A stretch of 35,833 bases of DNA, taken from positions 1-35,833 of the IMG/VR virus record IMGVR_UViG_3300038301_000232; one strand, 5' to 3'. The position numbers and the translations under genes were made by a program. The notes under the pieces were generated by a model. The model worked only from the letters and a program-made list of their open reading frames with translations, searched no databases and was not told where the DNA came from. Source of the DNA: a virus. Numbering within the stretch: the first letter of the stretch is position 1; every line of letters starts with the position of its first letter. Below are positions 1 to 6,721 of this stretch, piece by piece.

Positions 1-1
1 A

Positions 2-619
2 AAAGCCGAAACGGTAGAAGGCAAGGCGCCACGGAGAAAAAGAGGCTATCACTATTTATTTAATACACGACTTAAGACGGTGTTGTGGAAGGTAGGTGAA
101 CAGATTATGAAGAAAACTAATCCGTTTTACAGGGACATCTACCTTGCTCACCGGGAAAAGCTTGAAAATAAAAACAAAGCAGGAGGGTACCCAAGGGCGT
201 TTGTGTATGGTGTTAGTAAGGCTCAGGCCTTTAAGAACAGGATTAGTAAGTTGCAAGATAATGGATATGGGATTGTTTATAGAGATAAGCTTAATGATGT
301 TTTCAAGGGTGTTGATGTATTGTCATCAGATGAAAAAGTACAAGAGCAATTGGATGAAGGTAAAAAGTACCCGATAATCATAAAGGAAGAAGGTGTTTCT
401 TCCGGGCATATCTTTGCAATGGCAAAGCGCAAAGCGGCGAAAGTGTTTCTCTTCCACTTTTACGAGGCGTGGCGAACGCTCGAAGGTCTTCCGGTGCGGC
501 CACCTTATGTAATTGAAAAACTTGGACACACGGGCTTTGTTTCCTGGCAAGATCTCAAGAAGGTATTAATTGCTGAAGAAGCTGCAGCAAAGGAAAATCT
601 GAAAAAGAAAAAAGCTTAG
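2..619 (+). CDS. tas: Tas-like Nop-domain protein (IS110 Tnp_20-like C-terminus), 5' partial
   Basis: Likely RNA-binding effector of a TIGR-Tas system. The frame is open from base 2 to the stop at 617-619, so the gene starts before the window; the first in-window start-like codon (80) falls inside conserved sequence and is not the real start. Visible, numbering from base 2: GYHYLFNTRLKTVLWKVGEQ (residues 15-34), NPFYRDIYLAHREKL, then GHIFAMAKRKAAKVFLFHFY (from 135) and EGLPVRPPYVIEKLGHT. This order resembles the C-terminal Tnp_20 domain of IS110 transposases, which is related to the Nop fold of Tas proteins. About 65 residues separate the two blocks, more than I expect in IS110. The tail is Lys/Ala-rich with no HNH-like motif. 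A RuvC domain, if any, would lie upstream, so TasA and TasR cannot be separated. The array begins 12 bases downstream, which strongly supports Tas over a transposase; no insertion-sequence ends are visible. The family match is from memory of motifs. Confidence 0.72.
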   Translation, partial: KAETVEGKAPRRKRGYHYLFNTRLKTVLWKVGEQIMKKTNPFYRDIYLAHREKLENKNKAGGYPRAFVYGVSKAQAFKNRISKLQDNGYGIVYRDKLNDVFKGVDVLSSDEKVQEQLDEGKKYPIIIKEEGVSSGHIFAMAKRKAAKVFLFHFYEAWRTLEGLPVRPPYVIEKLGHTGFVSWQDLKKVLIAEEAAAKENLKKKKA

Positions 620-631
620 TTAAGATGGAAG

Positions 632-1206
632 TTAAAAACAGAATTATAGTGTGAGTTAATACAGATTTTAAAAACAATGATATAGTGTGAGATACTTAGA
701 GGGTTAATAACGAGAGCAAGATTTGAGCAAAGGATGCAATTAAAAACCATGGTTGATTTCGAGAAGATAAGGAAATTAAAAACACTGTAATTGTTTGAGA
801 CGCATTGGAGATTAATAACAGGGGGAGTATTTGAGAAAAAGGATGCATTGAAAACAAGAATTTCATTTGAGATATCATGTCTTTTAAAAACGAAGGAGAC
901 ATTTGAGAAAGATTTAACATTAAAAACAAAATAGGGATTTGAGACAAGGGTAGTATTAAAAACTGATGTACTTTTTGAGGAATAATTGTATTAAAAACCG
1001 ATGTGTTTTTTGAATTAAAGAGGTTATTAAAAACAGCGTAGATTTTTGAGTTATTGAGATGATTAAAAACGGGTATCTGATCTGAGCGATAGATGGATTT
1101 AACAACAAACACGAAATTTGAGAAATTAATAGTATTAAAAACGCGATGTCTATTTGAGCCGTAACTATCATTAACAACAGATATGATATTTGAATTAGGA
1201 GAAAAA
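632..1206 (+). repeat. TIGR-like array: 16 units of 36 bases with two conserved blocks and two variable segments
   Basis: Sixteen units start at 632, 668, 704, 740, 776, 812, 848, 884, 920, 956, 991, 1027, 1063, 1099, 1135 and 1171. Each reads TTAAAAAC, 10 variable bases, TTTGAG, about 12 variable bases. The period is 36 throughout except one step of 35 (956 to 991). TTTGAG starts exactly 18 bases after TTAAAAAC in every unit. Variants are TTAATAAC, TTGAAAAC and TTAACAAC for block one, and TGTGAG, TTCGAG, TCTGAG and TTTGAA for block two. The variable segments mostly differ from each other. The array starts 12 bases after the tas stop and ends at the ribosome binding site of the next gene. Known TIGR arrays give 36-nt tigRNAs with two short spacers between edge and loop repeats, and this matches that plan. 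It is not CRISPR: no block is longer than 8 bases. Alternatives are an operator or iteron array. Direction is inferred from the upstream gene. Confidence 0.8.
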
Positions 1207-1207
1207 T

Positions 1208-2290
1208 ATGAAACTTGATTTTGTGATTTATGCAAATTCTAATCATACTGGCTTTGGGACGCATGCAAGAGGTGTGATGAAGGCATTGTGCCTCGCTGGA
1301 AAAAACATTGCCTTTGTGCCAGTTCAGCCAATAGCGCACCAGATAATTGATAGTCCTTGGCTTGAGTGGCTTGAAAGGTCGCTCCGGAATAGGGAGTACC
1401 TTACAGGCAAAGATCCGGCAATAATGATTCATCATGCAGAATCAATGATAAGGTTTTGCGGGAAGCCCAGGTGCGGTTTTGCAATTTTTGAGACGAACAA
1501 GATACATGCAAAGGATATAGTTTATTACAAGACGTTGGATAAAATACTCGTACCGTCGCAATGGGGCAAACAGGTATTGATTGATAATGGCTTGGATGGG
1601 AATGAAATAATGATTATGCCGGAGGGCTACGATCCAGAAAATTACTACGTGAAACATTCTATTGATGAAGTAATCCACAGATGGAAGCAGCGGGGGTATC
1701 TTTCGTTTTTCCATTGTGGGAAATATGAAGATCGCAAATCAAGCACAATGATAATCCATGCATTTCAACAGGCGGTCAATGAATCCGGTGTTATGGCTCA
1801 GTTATACATGAAATGCGAGAATCCTTTTAATGGTATATGGTTTGAAGAATTTGAACACGCACGAGGTGATTGTGAGTTTATACATACTTATGGCCAGGGT
1901 AATATAGAAAATATGGACATATTATATCATAATTTTGATTTCGGGTTATATGCGAGTAAGGGAGAAGCATTTGGCTTGCCAATAATTGAATCCATTGCAT
2001 GTGGACTTCCCACAATAACCTCGAATTGGAGTGGACAGAGTGAATACCTGAAAGAATATCCAAGAGAATTATTAATTACCAAAGGTACACAAGAATTAGC
2101 CAATGACGGAATGTTTTTCAATGGTAACCATGGCAATTGGATTGTGCCTGATTATGACCAATTGGTTGAAAAGATCAAATATGTATTGGAAAACGCAGAA
2201 GATATTTATAGGAATGCGCGCCAAAAATGTGTGGATTCGGTTAAAGATTTTACTTGGAAGAATGCTGTAAGGAGGCTAATCGATGGTTAA
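1208..2290 (+). CDS. GT4-family glycosyltransferase
   Basis: A 360-residue retaining glycosyltransferase of the GT-B fold, expected to move a sugar from a nucleotide-sugar donor to an unidentified acceptor in the cytoplasm. The N-terminal half has the opening glycine-rich segment NSNHTGFGTHARGVMKAL (residues about 11-28). The C-terminal half carries the family's E-x7-E region, GEAFGLPIIE (about 252-261), followed by SIACGLPTITS and a conserved Glu near YL. The length is normal for a single-domain GT4 enzyme. The ATG is preceded by TTAGGAG, which forms part of the last array unit, so the gene follows the array without any gap and may be co-transcribed with it. The next gene overlaps its end by 8 bases. 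Two more GT4 genes lie at 23392 and 24766. The family is clear; donor and acceptor cannot be read from sequence. Confidence 0.88.
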   Translation: MKLDFVIYANSNHTGFGTHARGVMKALCLAGKNIAFVPVQPIAHQIIDSPWLEWLERSLRNREYLTGKDPAIMIHHAESMIRFCGKPRCGFAIFETNKIHAKDIVYYKTLDKILVPSQWGKQVLIDNGLDGNEIMIMPEGYDPENYYVKHSIDEVIHRWKQRGYLSFFHCGKYEDRKSSTMIIHAFQQAVNESGVMAQLYMKCENPFNGIWFEEFEHARGDCEFIHTYGQGNIENMDILYHNFDFGLYASKGEAFGLPIIESIACGLPTITSNWSGQSEYLKEYPRELLITKGTQELANDGMFFNGNHGNWIVPDYDQLVEKIKYVLENAEDIYRNARQKCVDSVKDFTWKNAVRRLIDG

Positions 2291-2654
2291 AAAGATAATT
2301 GTTATTGTGTTAATAATGGTTTTGACTGGATGTTATACGTCCAGGATCTACGTAAAAGACTTTAACGGAGGATATGCCAAGACCACCGAGGCGGTATTAA
2401 ATGCAATTGGCAAACAGGGTGCACGTGTAAAGCGCAGGGCTGATGTCGGAAAGGATAACGCCATGTATGTAGTTGGTACCGGCCTCTGGGATGCCGGGAT
2501 TTGGGGAAGGGAAGTCTGTATTGAAGTGAGAAAAATTGACGAGCATAATACAGAAGTGTCATTTCTTGACATGTACTACACTCAAAAGGCTGATTGGCAC
2601 AAAGAAATATTTAGTTTTATTGAAAGCTATATTAAATTAAATTTCGAGGAATAG
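2283..2654 (+). CDS. Small lipoprotein
   Basis: A 123-residue protein with a clear lipoprotein signal: MVKKIIVIVLIMVLTGCYTS has a basic start, a hydrophobic core and an LTGC lipobox with the lipidated Cys at residue 17. The mature part is a small mixed alpha/beta domain with TGLWDAGIWGREVCIEVRKI and a TEVSF strand near its end. It looks like the small periplasmic lipoproteins of DUF3568 type, but I hold that match loosely. It would sit in the inner leaflet of the outer membrane, or on the outer face of the cytoplasmic membrane. The start overlaps the upstream glycosyltransferase by 8 bases, which suggests translational coupling. Phage lipoproteins of this size can act in superinfection exclusion by shielding a receptor; here that is only a possibility. 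Confidence 0.78.
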   Translation: MVKKIIVIVLIMVLTGCYTSRIYVKDFNGGYAKTTEAVLNAIGKQGARVKRRADVGKDNAMYVVGTGLWDAGIWGREVCIEVRKIDEHNTEVSFLDMYYTQKADWHKEIFSFIESYIKLNFEE

Positions 2655-2657
2655 TAA

Positions 2658-3974
2658 TTGAAAATAATACAGAAATCAATTGAAGTTGGTATCGGACAGT
2701 TAGAAAACTGGAAACATAACGCGCGGGAAATACACAAATCAGACTTTGAAAGGCTTAAAGAGCAAATAACTGATCTCGGTATCTATAAGCCCATGGTTTG
2801 CTATGAAGAAGCCGGTAAGTACATTGTCCTTGGCGGAAACATGAGGCTGCGAGCAATAAAGGAATTAGGCTATGAAAAAGGGTGGATTACCGTAGTATTG
2901 CCGGATAACGAGGAAGAGAAGATTAAAATCAACCTAAGCGATAATGACCGGGCTGGTTTTTACGATGACGAAGCTTTTGCAGAGGTAATTTACCCATTTA
3001 AGGATAATGAAATATGGAGTAATTACAAACTGGATTTTAATATTCCGGACAAAACGGTTGACGATTTTGCACGTGAGCAATTCGAAGAAGAAGAAACGGC
3101 AGGGAATACAGATGATGACGCGGTGCCGGGTTTGCCAGATGAGGCAAAAACCAAGCTTGGTGAGTTGTGGGTATTGGGTGATCACCGGGTTTTATGTGGG
3201 GATGCAACAAAAAGAGAGGATGTTGGCCAGTTGATGAATGGACAACTAATTGATTTACTGTTTTCTGATCCGCCGTATGGGGTGTTAATTGGCGATAAGA
3301 ATAAGATGCTTGACGAAATGGAGTATAATAGCAGGAAAAGCACATCGAAAGAGACTGGCAGAATCATAACAAATATTAAAAATGATACAATGTCTGTAGA
3401 AGATTTAAAAGATATGTTGACTACTGCTTTTTTAAATATAAAGAATGCCAGCAATGATAAATGCTCTTATTACGTAACTGCTCCTCAAGGCGGCGATCTT
3501 GGCATGATGATGATGATGATGAAAGACGCTGGCCTTCCGGTAAGACATGTGATCATATGGGTAAAAAACAGACAATGCTTTTCAATGGGCAGGCTTGATT
3601 ACGAGTATAAACATGAACCAATATTATACACTTGGAATAAAAGCCATGAATTCCATGGAAAGGGGAAGCACCTTAATTCTGTATGGGAAGTGGACAAGGT
3701 ACAAAAATGCGACATTCACCCAACCATGAAACCTGTAGATTTGATAATCAATGCTATAAAAAACAGTTCATTAGAAGGAAATAGTGTAGCTGATACTTTC
3801 CTTGGATCAGGCTCGACACTAATAGCCTGTGAAAAGACAAACCGTAAATGCTACGGTATGGAACTTGACCCATTGCATATAGATGTGATTTTGCAAAGAT
3901 GGGCTGACTTTACAGGCGAAGATCCTGTCAGGGAAGATGGTGTTAAGTGGAGCGATATAACTACTTTGACTTAA
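2658..3974 (+). CDS. ParB-like domain fused to DNA N6-adenine/N4-cytosine methyltransferase
   Basis: A 438-residue two-domain protein starting with TTG. Residues about 5-95 form a ParB/Srx-like domain: FERLKEQITDLGIYKPMVCY, then GKYIVLGGNMRLRAIKELGY. Residues about 165-430 form an amino-methyltransferase of the PF01555 type, with the catalytic motif SDPPYGV near residue 204 and the SAM-binding motif DTFLGSGSTLIACEKTNRKC near 380. DPPY before FxGxG is the beta-class order. HPTMKP, usual just before the SAM motif in this class, is also present. Both domains look complete. Such fusions are common in phages and prophages and probably methylate phage DNA, often against host restriction. No restriction nuclease is next to it, so it looks like a solitary enzyme. 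Target sequence and whether it modifies A or C are unknown. Confidence 0.9.
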   Translation: MKIIQKSIEVGIGQLENWKHNAREIHKSDFERLKEQITDLGIYKPMVCYEEAGKYIVLGGNMRLRAIKELGYEKGWITVVLPDNEEEKIKINLSDNDRAGFYDDEAFAEVIYPFKDNEIWSNYKLDFNIPDKTVDDFAREQFEEEETAGNTDDDAVPGLPDEAKTKLGELWVLGDHRVLCGDATKREDVGQLMNGQLIDLLFSDPPYGVLIGDKNKMLDEMEYNSRKSTSKETGRIITNIKNDTMSVEDLKDMLTTAFLNIKNASNDKCSYYVTAPQGGDLGMMMMMMKDAGLPVRHVIIWVKNRQCFSMGRLDYEYKHEPILYTWNKSHEFHGKGKHLNSVWEVDKVQKCDIHPTMKPVDLIINAIKNSSLEGNSVADTFLGSGSTLIACEKTNRKCYGMELDPLHIDVILQRWADFTGEDPVREDGVKWSDITTLT

Positions 3975-4187
3975 TCATGAAATCGCATCTGTATTGCCGA
4001 TCAACTGCATGAGTTTGATAGATTCCGAGCTTCAAGCAGCCGTGATATCCGGCCACTTGGGAATAAGGAAACCTGTAACAGGTAGTGTCATCAGGTAGCA
4101 TCCTTTAAATTGAGCCTGTCGAATAACAAGGAGGAATCTATCAGTTCATAATCACTTGCCGCGTATGGCAGAAAGGATATCAAGATT

Positions 4188-4436
4188 ATGGTAGCATATA
4201 CACAGGAAGACGAAGATAACAAAATCGCAAAAGATAAAGCGGTCAACGTGAATGAGGTTGTTATAAAACATTGTCCGTTCTGTGGAAGAGTTCCCGTTCC
4301 CGTTGATGGTGGTGAAGGCGTGGACAACGTTCTGAAGATTGTTAAGCAAGTTTATCACCCTCGAATCAAAGGAATTGAATGCCCTTTAAATATCTTAATA
4401 TTTAAATTAAAGGCTTGGAATCAAAGGGCTTTATAA
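4188..4436 (+). CDS. Lar-like small zinc-ribbon protein
   Basis: An 82-residue protein with a CPFCGRVP knuckle at about residue 29 and an AWNQRAL ending. This is the usual layout of Lar-type restriction alleviation proteins: an N-terminal CPFCG and a C-terminal AWN-R. Only one further Cys (in GIECPL, about residue 63) is visible where the family usually has a second CxxC, so zinc binding may be incomplete or use His. A purine-rich GAAAGGA lies upstream of the ATG. The preceding 213 bases show no convincing gene. It follows a phage DNA methyltransferase, which fits a role against host restriction, but many Lar-like phage proteins have no proven function. Confidence 0.6.
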   Translation: MVAYTQEDEDNKIAKDKAVNVNEVVIKHCPFCGRVPVPVDGGEGVDNVLKIVKQVYHPRIKGIECPLNILIFKLKAWNQRAL

Positions 4437-4447
4437 CTGTCATAGAT

Positions 4448-4520
4448 CAGCTTCCACCAGTTGGTCTAAAACTATACTAATCAATTAGAATCAGATCGCA
4501 CGAGCAATGGTGGTAAGCTG
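4448..4520. repeat. Inverted repeat with long loop
   Basis: CAGCTTCCACCA (4448-4459) is the reverse complement of TGGTGGTAAGCTG (4508-4520), apart from one extra base. The 48 bases between the arms show no clear stem of their own. The repeat fills most of the short gap between two small genes. It has no U-run, so it is not a standard terminator. It could be an RNA structure, a protein-binding repeat or the relic of a small insertion. Confidence 0.4.
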
Positions 4521-4547
4521 GAGCGGTTTGTTATCTGCGAGGAAGAA

Positions 4548-4754
4548 ATGACAGATGCCCCTTTCTGGTGTAAAAAAGGTGAGACTCTTTACAAAAACAA
4601 ATGGACATGCGACAATGCAGAATACGAGGAATATGGTGCAGAGTGGCAAAATGAGATGATGAAGCATACAAAGACAGAGCTGGTTCAGAAGTTAAAATCA
4701 TCATATAAAGTGGCCGGAATATATAAGGAACAGGTACTCAGTAGTTATCGATAG
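4548..4754 (+). CDS. Small hypothetical protein
   Basis: A 68-residue acidic and Trp-rich protein of unknown function. It contains DAPFWCKKGETLYKNKWTCD with two Cys residues, and a helical Lys-rich C-terminus ending VLSSYR. The same frame stays open upstream of the ATG and reads KLERFVICEEEMTDAPFWC, which looks coding, so the true start may be earlier at a non-ATG codon, or the gene may have lost its 5' end. No good ribosome binding site is visible at the ATG except the purine run GCGAGGAAGAA directly before it. I recognise no family. Confidence 0.5.
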   Translation: MTDAPFWCKKGETLYKNKWTCDNAEYEEYGAEWQNEMMKHTKTELVQKLKSSYKVAGIYKEQVLSSYR

Positions 4755-4828
4755 CAGATAACTTTCCCTAATAAGCGGGCGTGTATTTTACGCTCCGCTT
4801 CATGGGTTTGTTAGGTGTTTTAAATACG

Positions 4829-5407
4829 ATGAATAAAAATAAAATAATACTTGATTTATGTGGTGGTACTGGGAGTTGGAGCCATCCGTATAAGGAAGCG
4901 GGGTACGATGTGAGGGTGATTACGCTACCTGAACATGATGTACTGATATACAAGCCACCAGACAATGTTTATGGTATTTTAGCTGCGCCACCATGTACTC
5001 ATTTTAGTGTGTCTGGTGCTCAATATTGGAAGCAGAAAGATGCAGACGGCAGGACATTTGAAGATATTCGAATACTCACCGCTTGTTTAATGATAATAAT
5101 TAATACAAGACCTGCATTTTTTGCAATAGAAAACCCTATAGGCAGAATTAGAAAACTTTTAGGAGATCCAGAGTTAAAATTTGATCCATGTGATTACGGA
5201 GATCCTTGGACAAAGAAAACATACTTATGGGGTAAGTTTAATTTGCCACAACAAAATAAAGTAGAACCGGAGCATGTAACAGCGAGTAACGGAGATCGTT
5301 ATAGTGAAATAATGATGTCTACAGGCGGGAAAAGCGCAAAGACAAAAGAACTTAGAAGCATAACACCGCCTGGCTTTGCAGAAGCGTTTTTCAAAGCCAA
5401 TAAATAA
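4829..5407 (+). CDS. Short C5-cytosine-methyltransferase-like protein
   Basis: About 192 residues from the ATG at 4829, or 208 if the earlier ATG at 4781 is used; the Rossmann strand starts just after the later ATG, so I prefer it. Visible motifs: SAM-binding ILDLCGGTGSWSHPYKEAG, the catalytic-loop motif AAPPCTHFS with Pro-Pro-Cys, and AIENPIGRI corresponding to the ENV/ENP motif. These are motifs I, IV and VI of C5 cytosine methyltransferases. The protein is much shorter than the usual 300 or more residues, and I see no distinct target-recognition domain. Small phage proteins of this type are common and are usually annotated as DNA cytosine methyltransferases, though activity is often unproven. 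It may modify phage DNA together with the methyltransferase at 2658. Confidence 0.78.
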   Translation: MNKNKIILDLCGGTGSWSHPYKEAGYDVRVITLPEHDVLIYKPPDNVYGILAAPPCTHFSVSGAQYWKQKDADGRTFEDIRILTACLMIIINTRPAFFAIENPIGRIRKLLGDPELKFDPCDYGDPWTKKTYLWGKFNLPQQNKVEPEHVTASNGDRYSEIMMSTGGKSAKTKELRSITPPGFAEAFFKANK

Positions 5408-5436
5408 GTATTTAAAAACTTAACAAATTGGATACA

Positions 5437-5450
5437 TGGAAAATTTTCCA
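5437..5450. promoter_or_regulatory. 14-base perfect palindrome
   Basis: TGGAAAATTTTCCA is perfectly self-complementary and sits in a 69-base gap between the methyltransferase-like gene and the next small gene. A dimeric DNA-binding protein could use it as an operator. Chance occurrence is quite possible in AT-rich DNA, and no -35/-10 pair is convincingly placed around it. Confidence 0.3.
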
Positions 5451-5476
5451 CTATACCACCTTATTAAACGCAAAAC

Positions 5477-5710
5477 ATGGAAAAAATAAAGAGTAGAATG
5501 TTTTGGAATGCATTCTGTTGTGTGTTCGGTTGTGTAGTTATCGAGCGTCAACCTGTGAGCGAGAAGCTTTTCGCTATACCATTAAAATACTACACTTGTA
5601 TACGATGCAAAAAGCAACATACCACAATGGATCCAACTAGACATGTTAATTGTAGATGTATGTCTCAATTGATGAAATTTAGTGTAACAACACATGGAAA
5701 TAGACAATAA
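5477..5710 (+). CDS. Small Cys-rich hypothetical protein
   Basis: A 77-residue protein with a hydrophobic, Cys-containing N-terminus (FWNAFCCVFGCVV) and the motif YYTCIRCKKQH (about residues 38-48) followed by NCRCMSQL. The Cys pairs CIRC and CRC suggest a small metal-binding knuckle. The end overlaps the TerS-like gene by 17 bases, which suggests the two are translated together. No family recognised. No strong ribosome binding site is seen, so I hold it at medium confidence. Confidence 0.5.
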   Translation: MEKIKSRMFWNAFCCVFGCVVIERQPVSEKLFAIPLKYYTCIRCKKQHTTMDPTRHVNCRCMSQLMKFSVTTHGNRQ

Positions 5711-6260
5711 GCGAGAAGTAGGGAGACCATCAAAATATACACCAGAGCTACAGTCCAAGTTCGATGAAATGGTAAACGGACTTTATAGCGATGATGTAAA
5801 GACGGCATTTGATAACTACTTTAAATACGGGATATTAGAGCAGATATGTCTTTTCCTTGACCTTGATTTATCTTCAGTTTACAAATGGTCTGACCATAAA
5901 GACGATGGTTTTAAACCAGAATTTTCCAAGACCTTAAACAAGTGGTATATCATTACAAAGGCATTGGTTCATGTTATCACCCCGGCAATGGCATCAAAAG
6001 CCCCAGCAATGGCCATATTTTTGCGCAAGACGAAGCTTGGTGAGCTAGAGGTGACTAAACATATACTTGAGACTAAAATACAGGACAGCTTAAAGGTAGA
6101 GGGCAAGACAAAGATGGAAATAGATTTGATGGCGGATATTGAGGATGCCAGGTTGTACGGCATGGATGAAGGCCAGATTGCAGAGGTTGAGGCTTTATTG
6201 ATTGAGGTTCAGAAGACGCGGAGTATTGCGAAGGCTGGGAATAATGGGAATGGAAATTGA
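5694..6260 (+). CDS. Terminase small subunit-like protein
   Basis: A 188-residue protein with the layout of many phage small terminases. The start REVGRPSKYTPELQSKFDEM is a typical GRPSKYTPE opening. A helix-turn-helix region follows (EQICLFLDLDLSSVYKWSDH, about residues 49-68), then a helical stretch with AMASKAPAMAIFLRKTKLGE and a charged C-terminal helix. Small terminases bind the packaging site and pass DNA to the large subunit. The large subunit begins about 1 kb downstream with only small genes between. The start codon lies inside the upstream small gene. DNA recognition site is not evident. Confidence 0.78.
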   Translation: MEIDNKREVGRPSKYTPELQSKFDEMVNGLYSDDVKTAFDNYFKYGILEQICLFLDLDLSSVYKWSDHKDDGFKPEFSKTLNKWYIITKALVHVITPAMASKAPAMAIFLRKTKLGELEVTKHILETKIQDSLKVEGKTKMEIDLMADIEDARLYGMDEGQIAEVEALLIEVQKTRSIAKAGNNGNGN

Positions 6261-6471
6261 ATTAATAGGTGGAATAAAAGATGGTGAAGTGATGGCGGTT
6301 CTAAAAACGTGCCATCATGTTAAGTTTTTTAAATGTCATGGATTAAGTGGGCCATTAGGCGACAATGGCGATAAGGTAATAAAATTATCAGACATGGAAG
6401 AGATATATTATGATTGGGATGGTATTACATATAATCCTGCAGGACAGGCGAAGTTTTATTTAAGGAAGTGA
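6244..6471 (+). CDS. Small hypothetical protein
   Basis: About 75 residues from the ATG at 6244 (MGMEIELIGGIKDG); a second ATG at 6250 is possible. An upstream in-frame ATG at 6202 would add an Arg-rich stretch that merely overlaps the small terminase gene in another frame, so it is rejected as the start. The AAGG at 6231 is well placed for 6244. The protein looks like a small beta-rich domain with YYDWDGITYNPAGQAKFYLR at its end and CHHVKFFKCHG in the middle. It is followed after three bases by the next small gene. No family recognised. Confidence 0.55.
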   Translation: MGMEIELIGGIKDGEVMAVLKTCHHVKFFKCHGLSGPLGDNGDKVIKLSDMEEIYYDWDGITYNPAGQAKFYLRK

Positions 6472-6474
6472 AGA

Positions 6475-6699
6475 ATGAAAGAAGTTGAATGCCAAAAGGT
6501 GCCACCATCTATTGTTTATATTTGCCAATACTGTGGCACTAAAAACAGTGAGCCAGACCATTTGGAGGATTCTGGGGAGTTGAGGTATAGAAATACGACA
6601 GCCTCGATGTCTCCATTAAGAGGTATGCAGAAAACCAAATCAGATGTAATCATGTGCAGCGTATGTGGTCGTGATAATAAAGTGTTTAGTTTTATTTAA
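6475..6699 (+). CDS. Small zinc-ribbon protein
   Basis: A 74-residue protein with two Cys pairs in ribbon spacing: ICQYCGTKN (about residues 16-24) and VIMCSVCGRDNKVF (about 58-71). Four cysteines in two knuckles, each followed by Gly, make zinc binding likely. The loop between them is polar. It directly follows another small gene with a three-base gap. Its function is unknown; proteins of this kind in phages often bind nucleic acids or partner proteins. Confidence 0.65.
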   Translation: MKEVECQKVPPSIVYICQYCGTKNSEPDHLEDSGELRYRNTTASMSPLRGMQKTKSDVIMCSVCGRDNKVFSFI

Positions 6700-6721
6700 C
6701 CTTTGAGAGGAAGGAAGTGGT

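Noticed and set aside
2-619. Complete IS110 insertion sequence
   Set aside because: No element end, no target junction and no transposase catalytic residues are visible in the window, and the downstream DNA is a regular array. The full gene could still change this view.
632-1206. CRISPR array
   Set aside because: No repeat block is longer than 8 bases, the variable segments are only 10-12 bases, and no cas gene is near. CRISPR repeats are 23 bases or longer with spacers around 30.
632-1206. Bacteroides-type promoters (TTTG ... TAnnTTTG) in each unit
   Set aside because: The TTTG boxes are spaced 36 bases apart and no TAnnTTTG element follows at the required distance.
696-1435. Two minus-strand frames of 179 and 159 residues over the array, with a 12-residue repeat
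   Set aside because: Because 36 bases are exactly 12 codons, any open frame across the array shows a 12-residue repeat. The frames lack ribosome binding sites, run against all other genes and one extends into the glycosyltransferase gene.
3977-4187. Small gene or tRNA in the gap after the methyltransferase
   Set aside because: Only very short frames occur and I could not form a cloverleaf or a T-loop consensus by eye.
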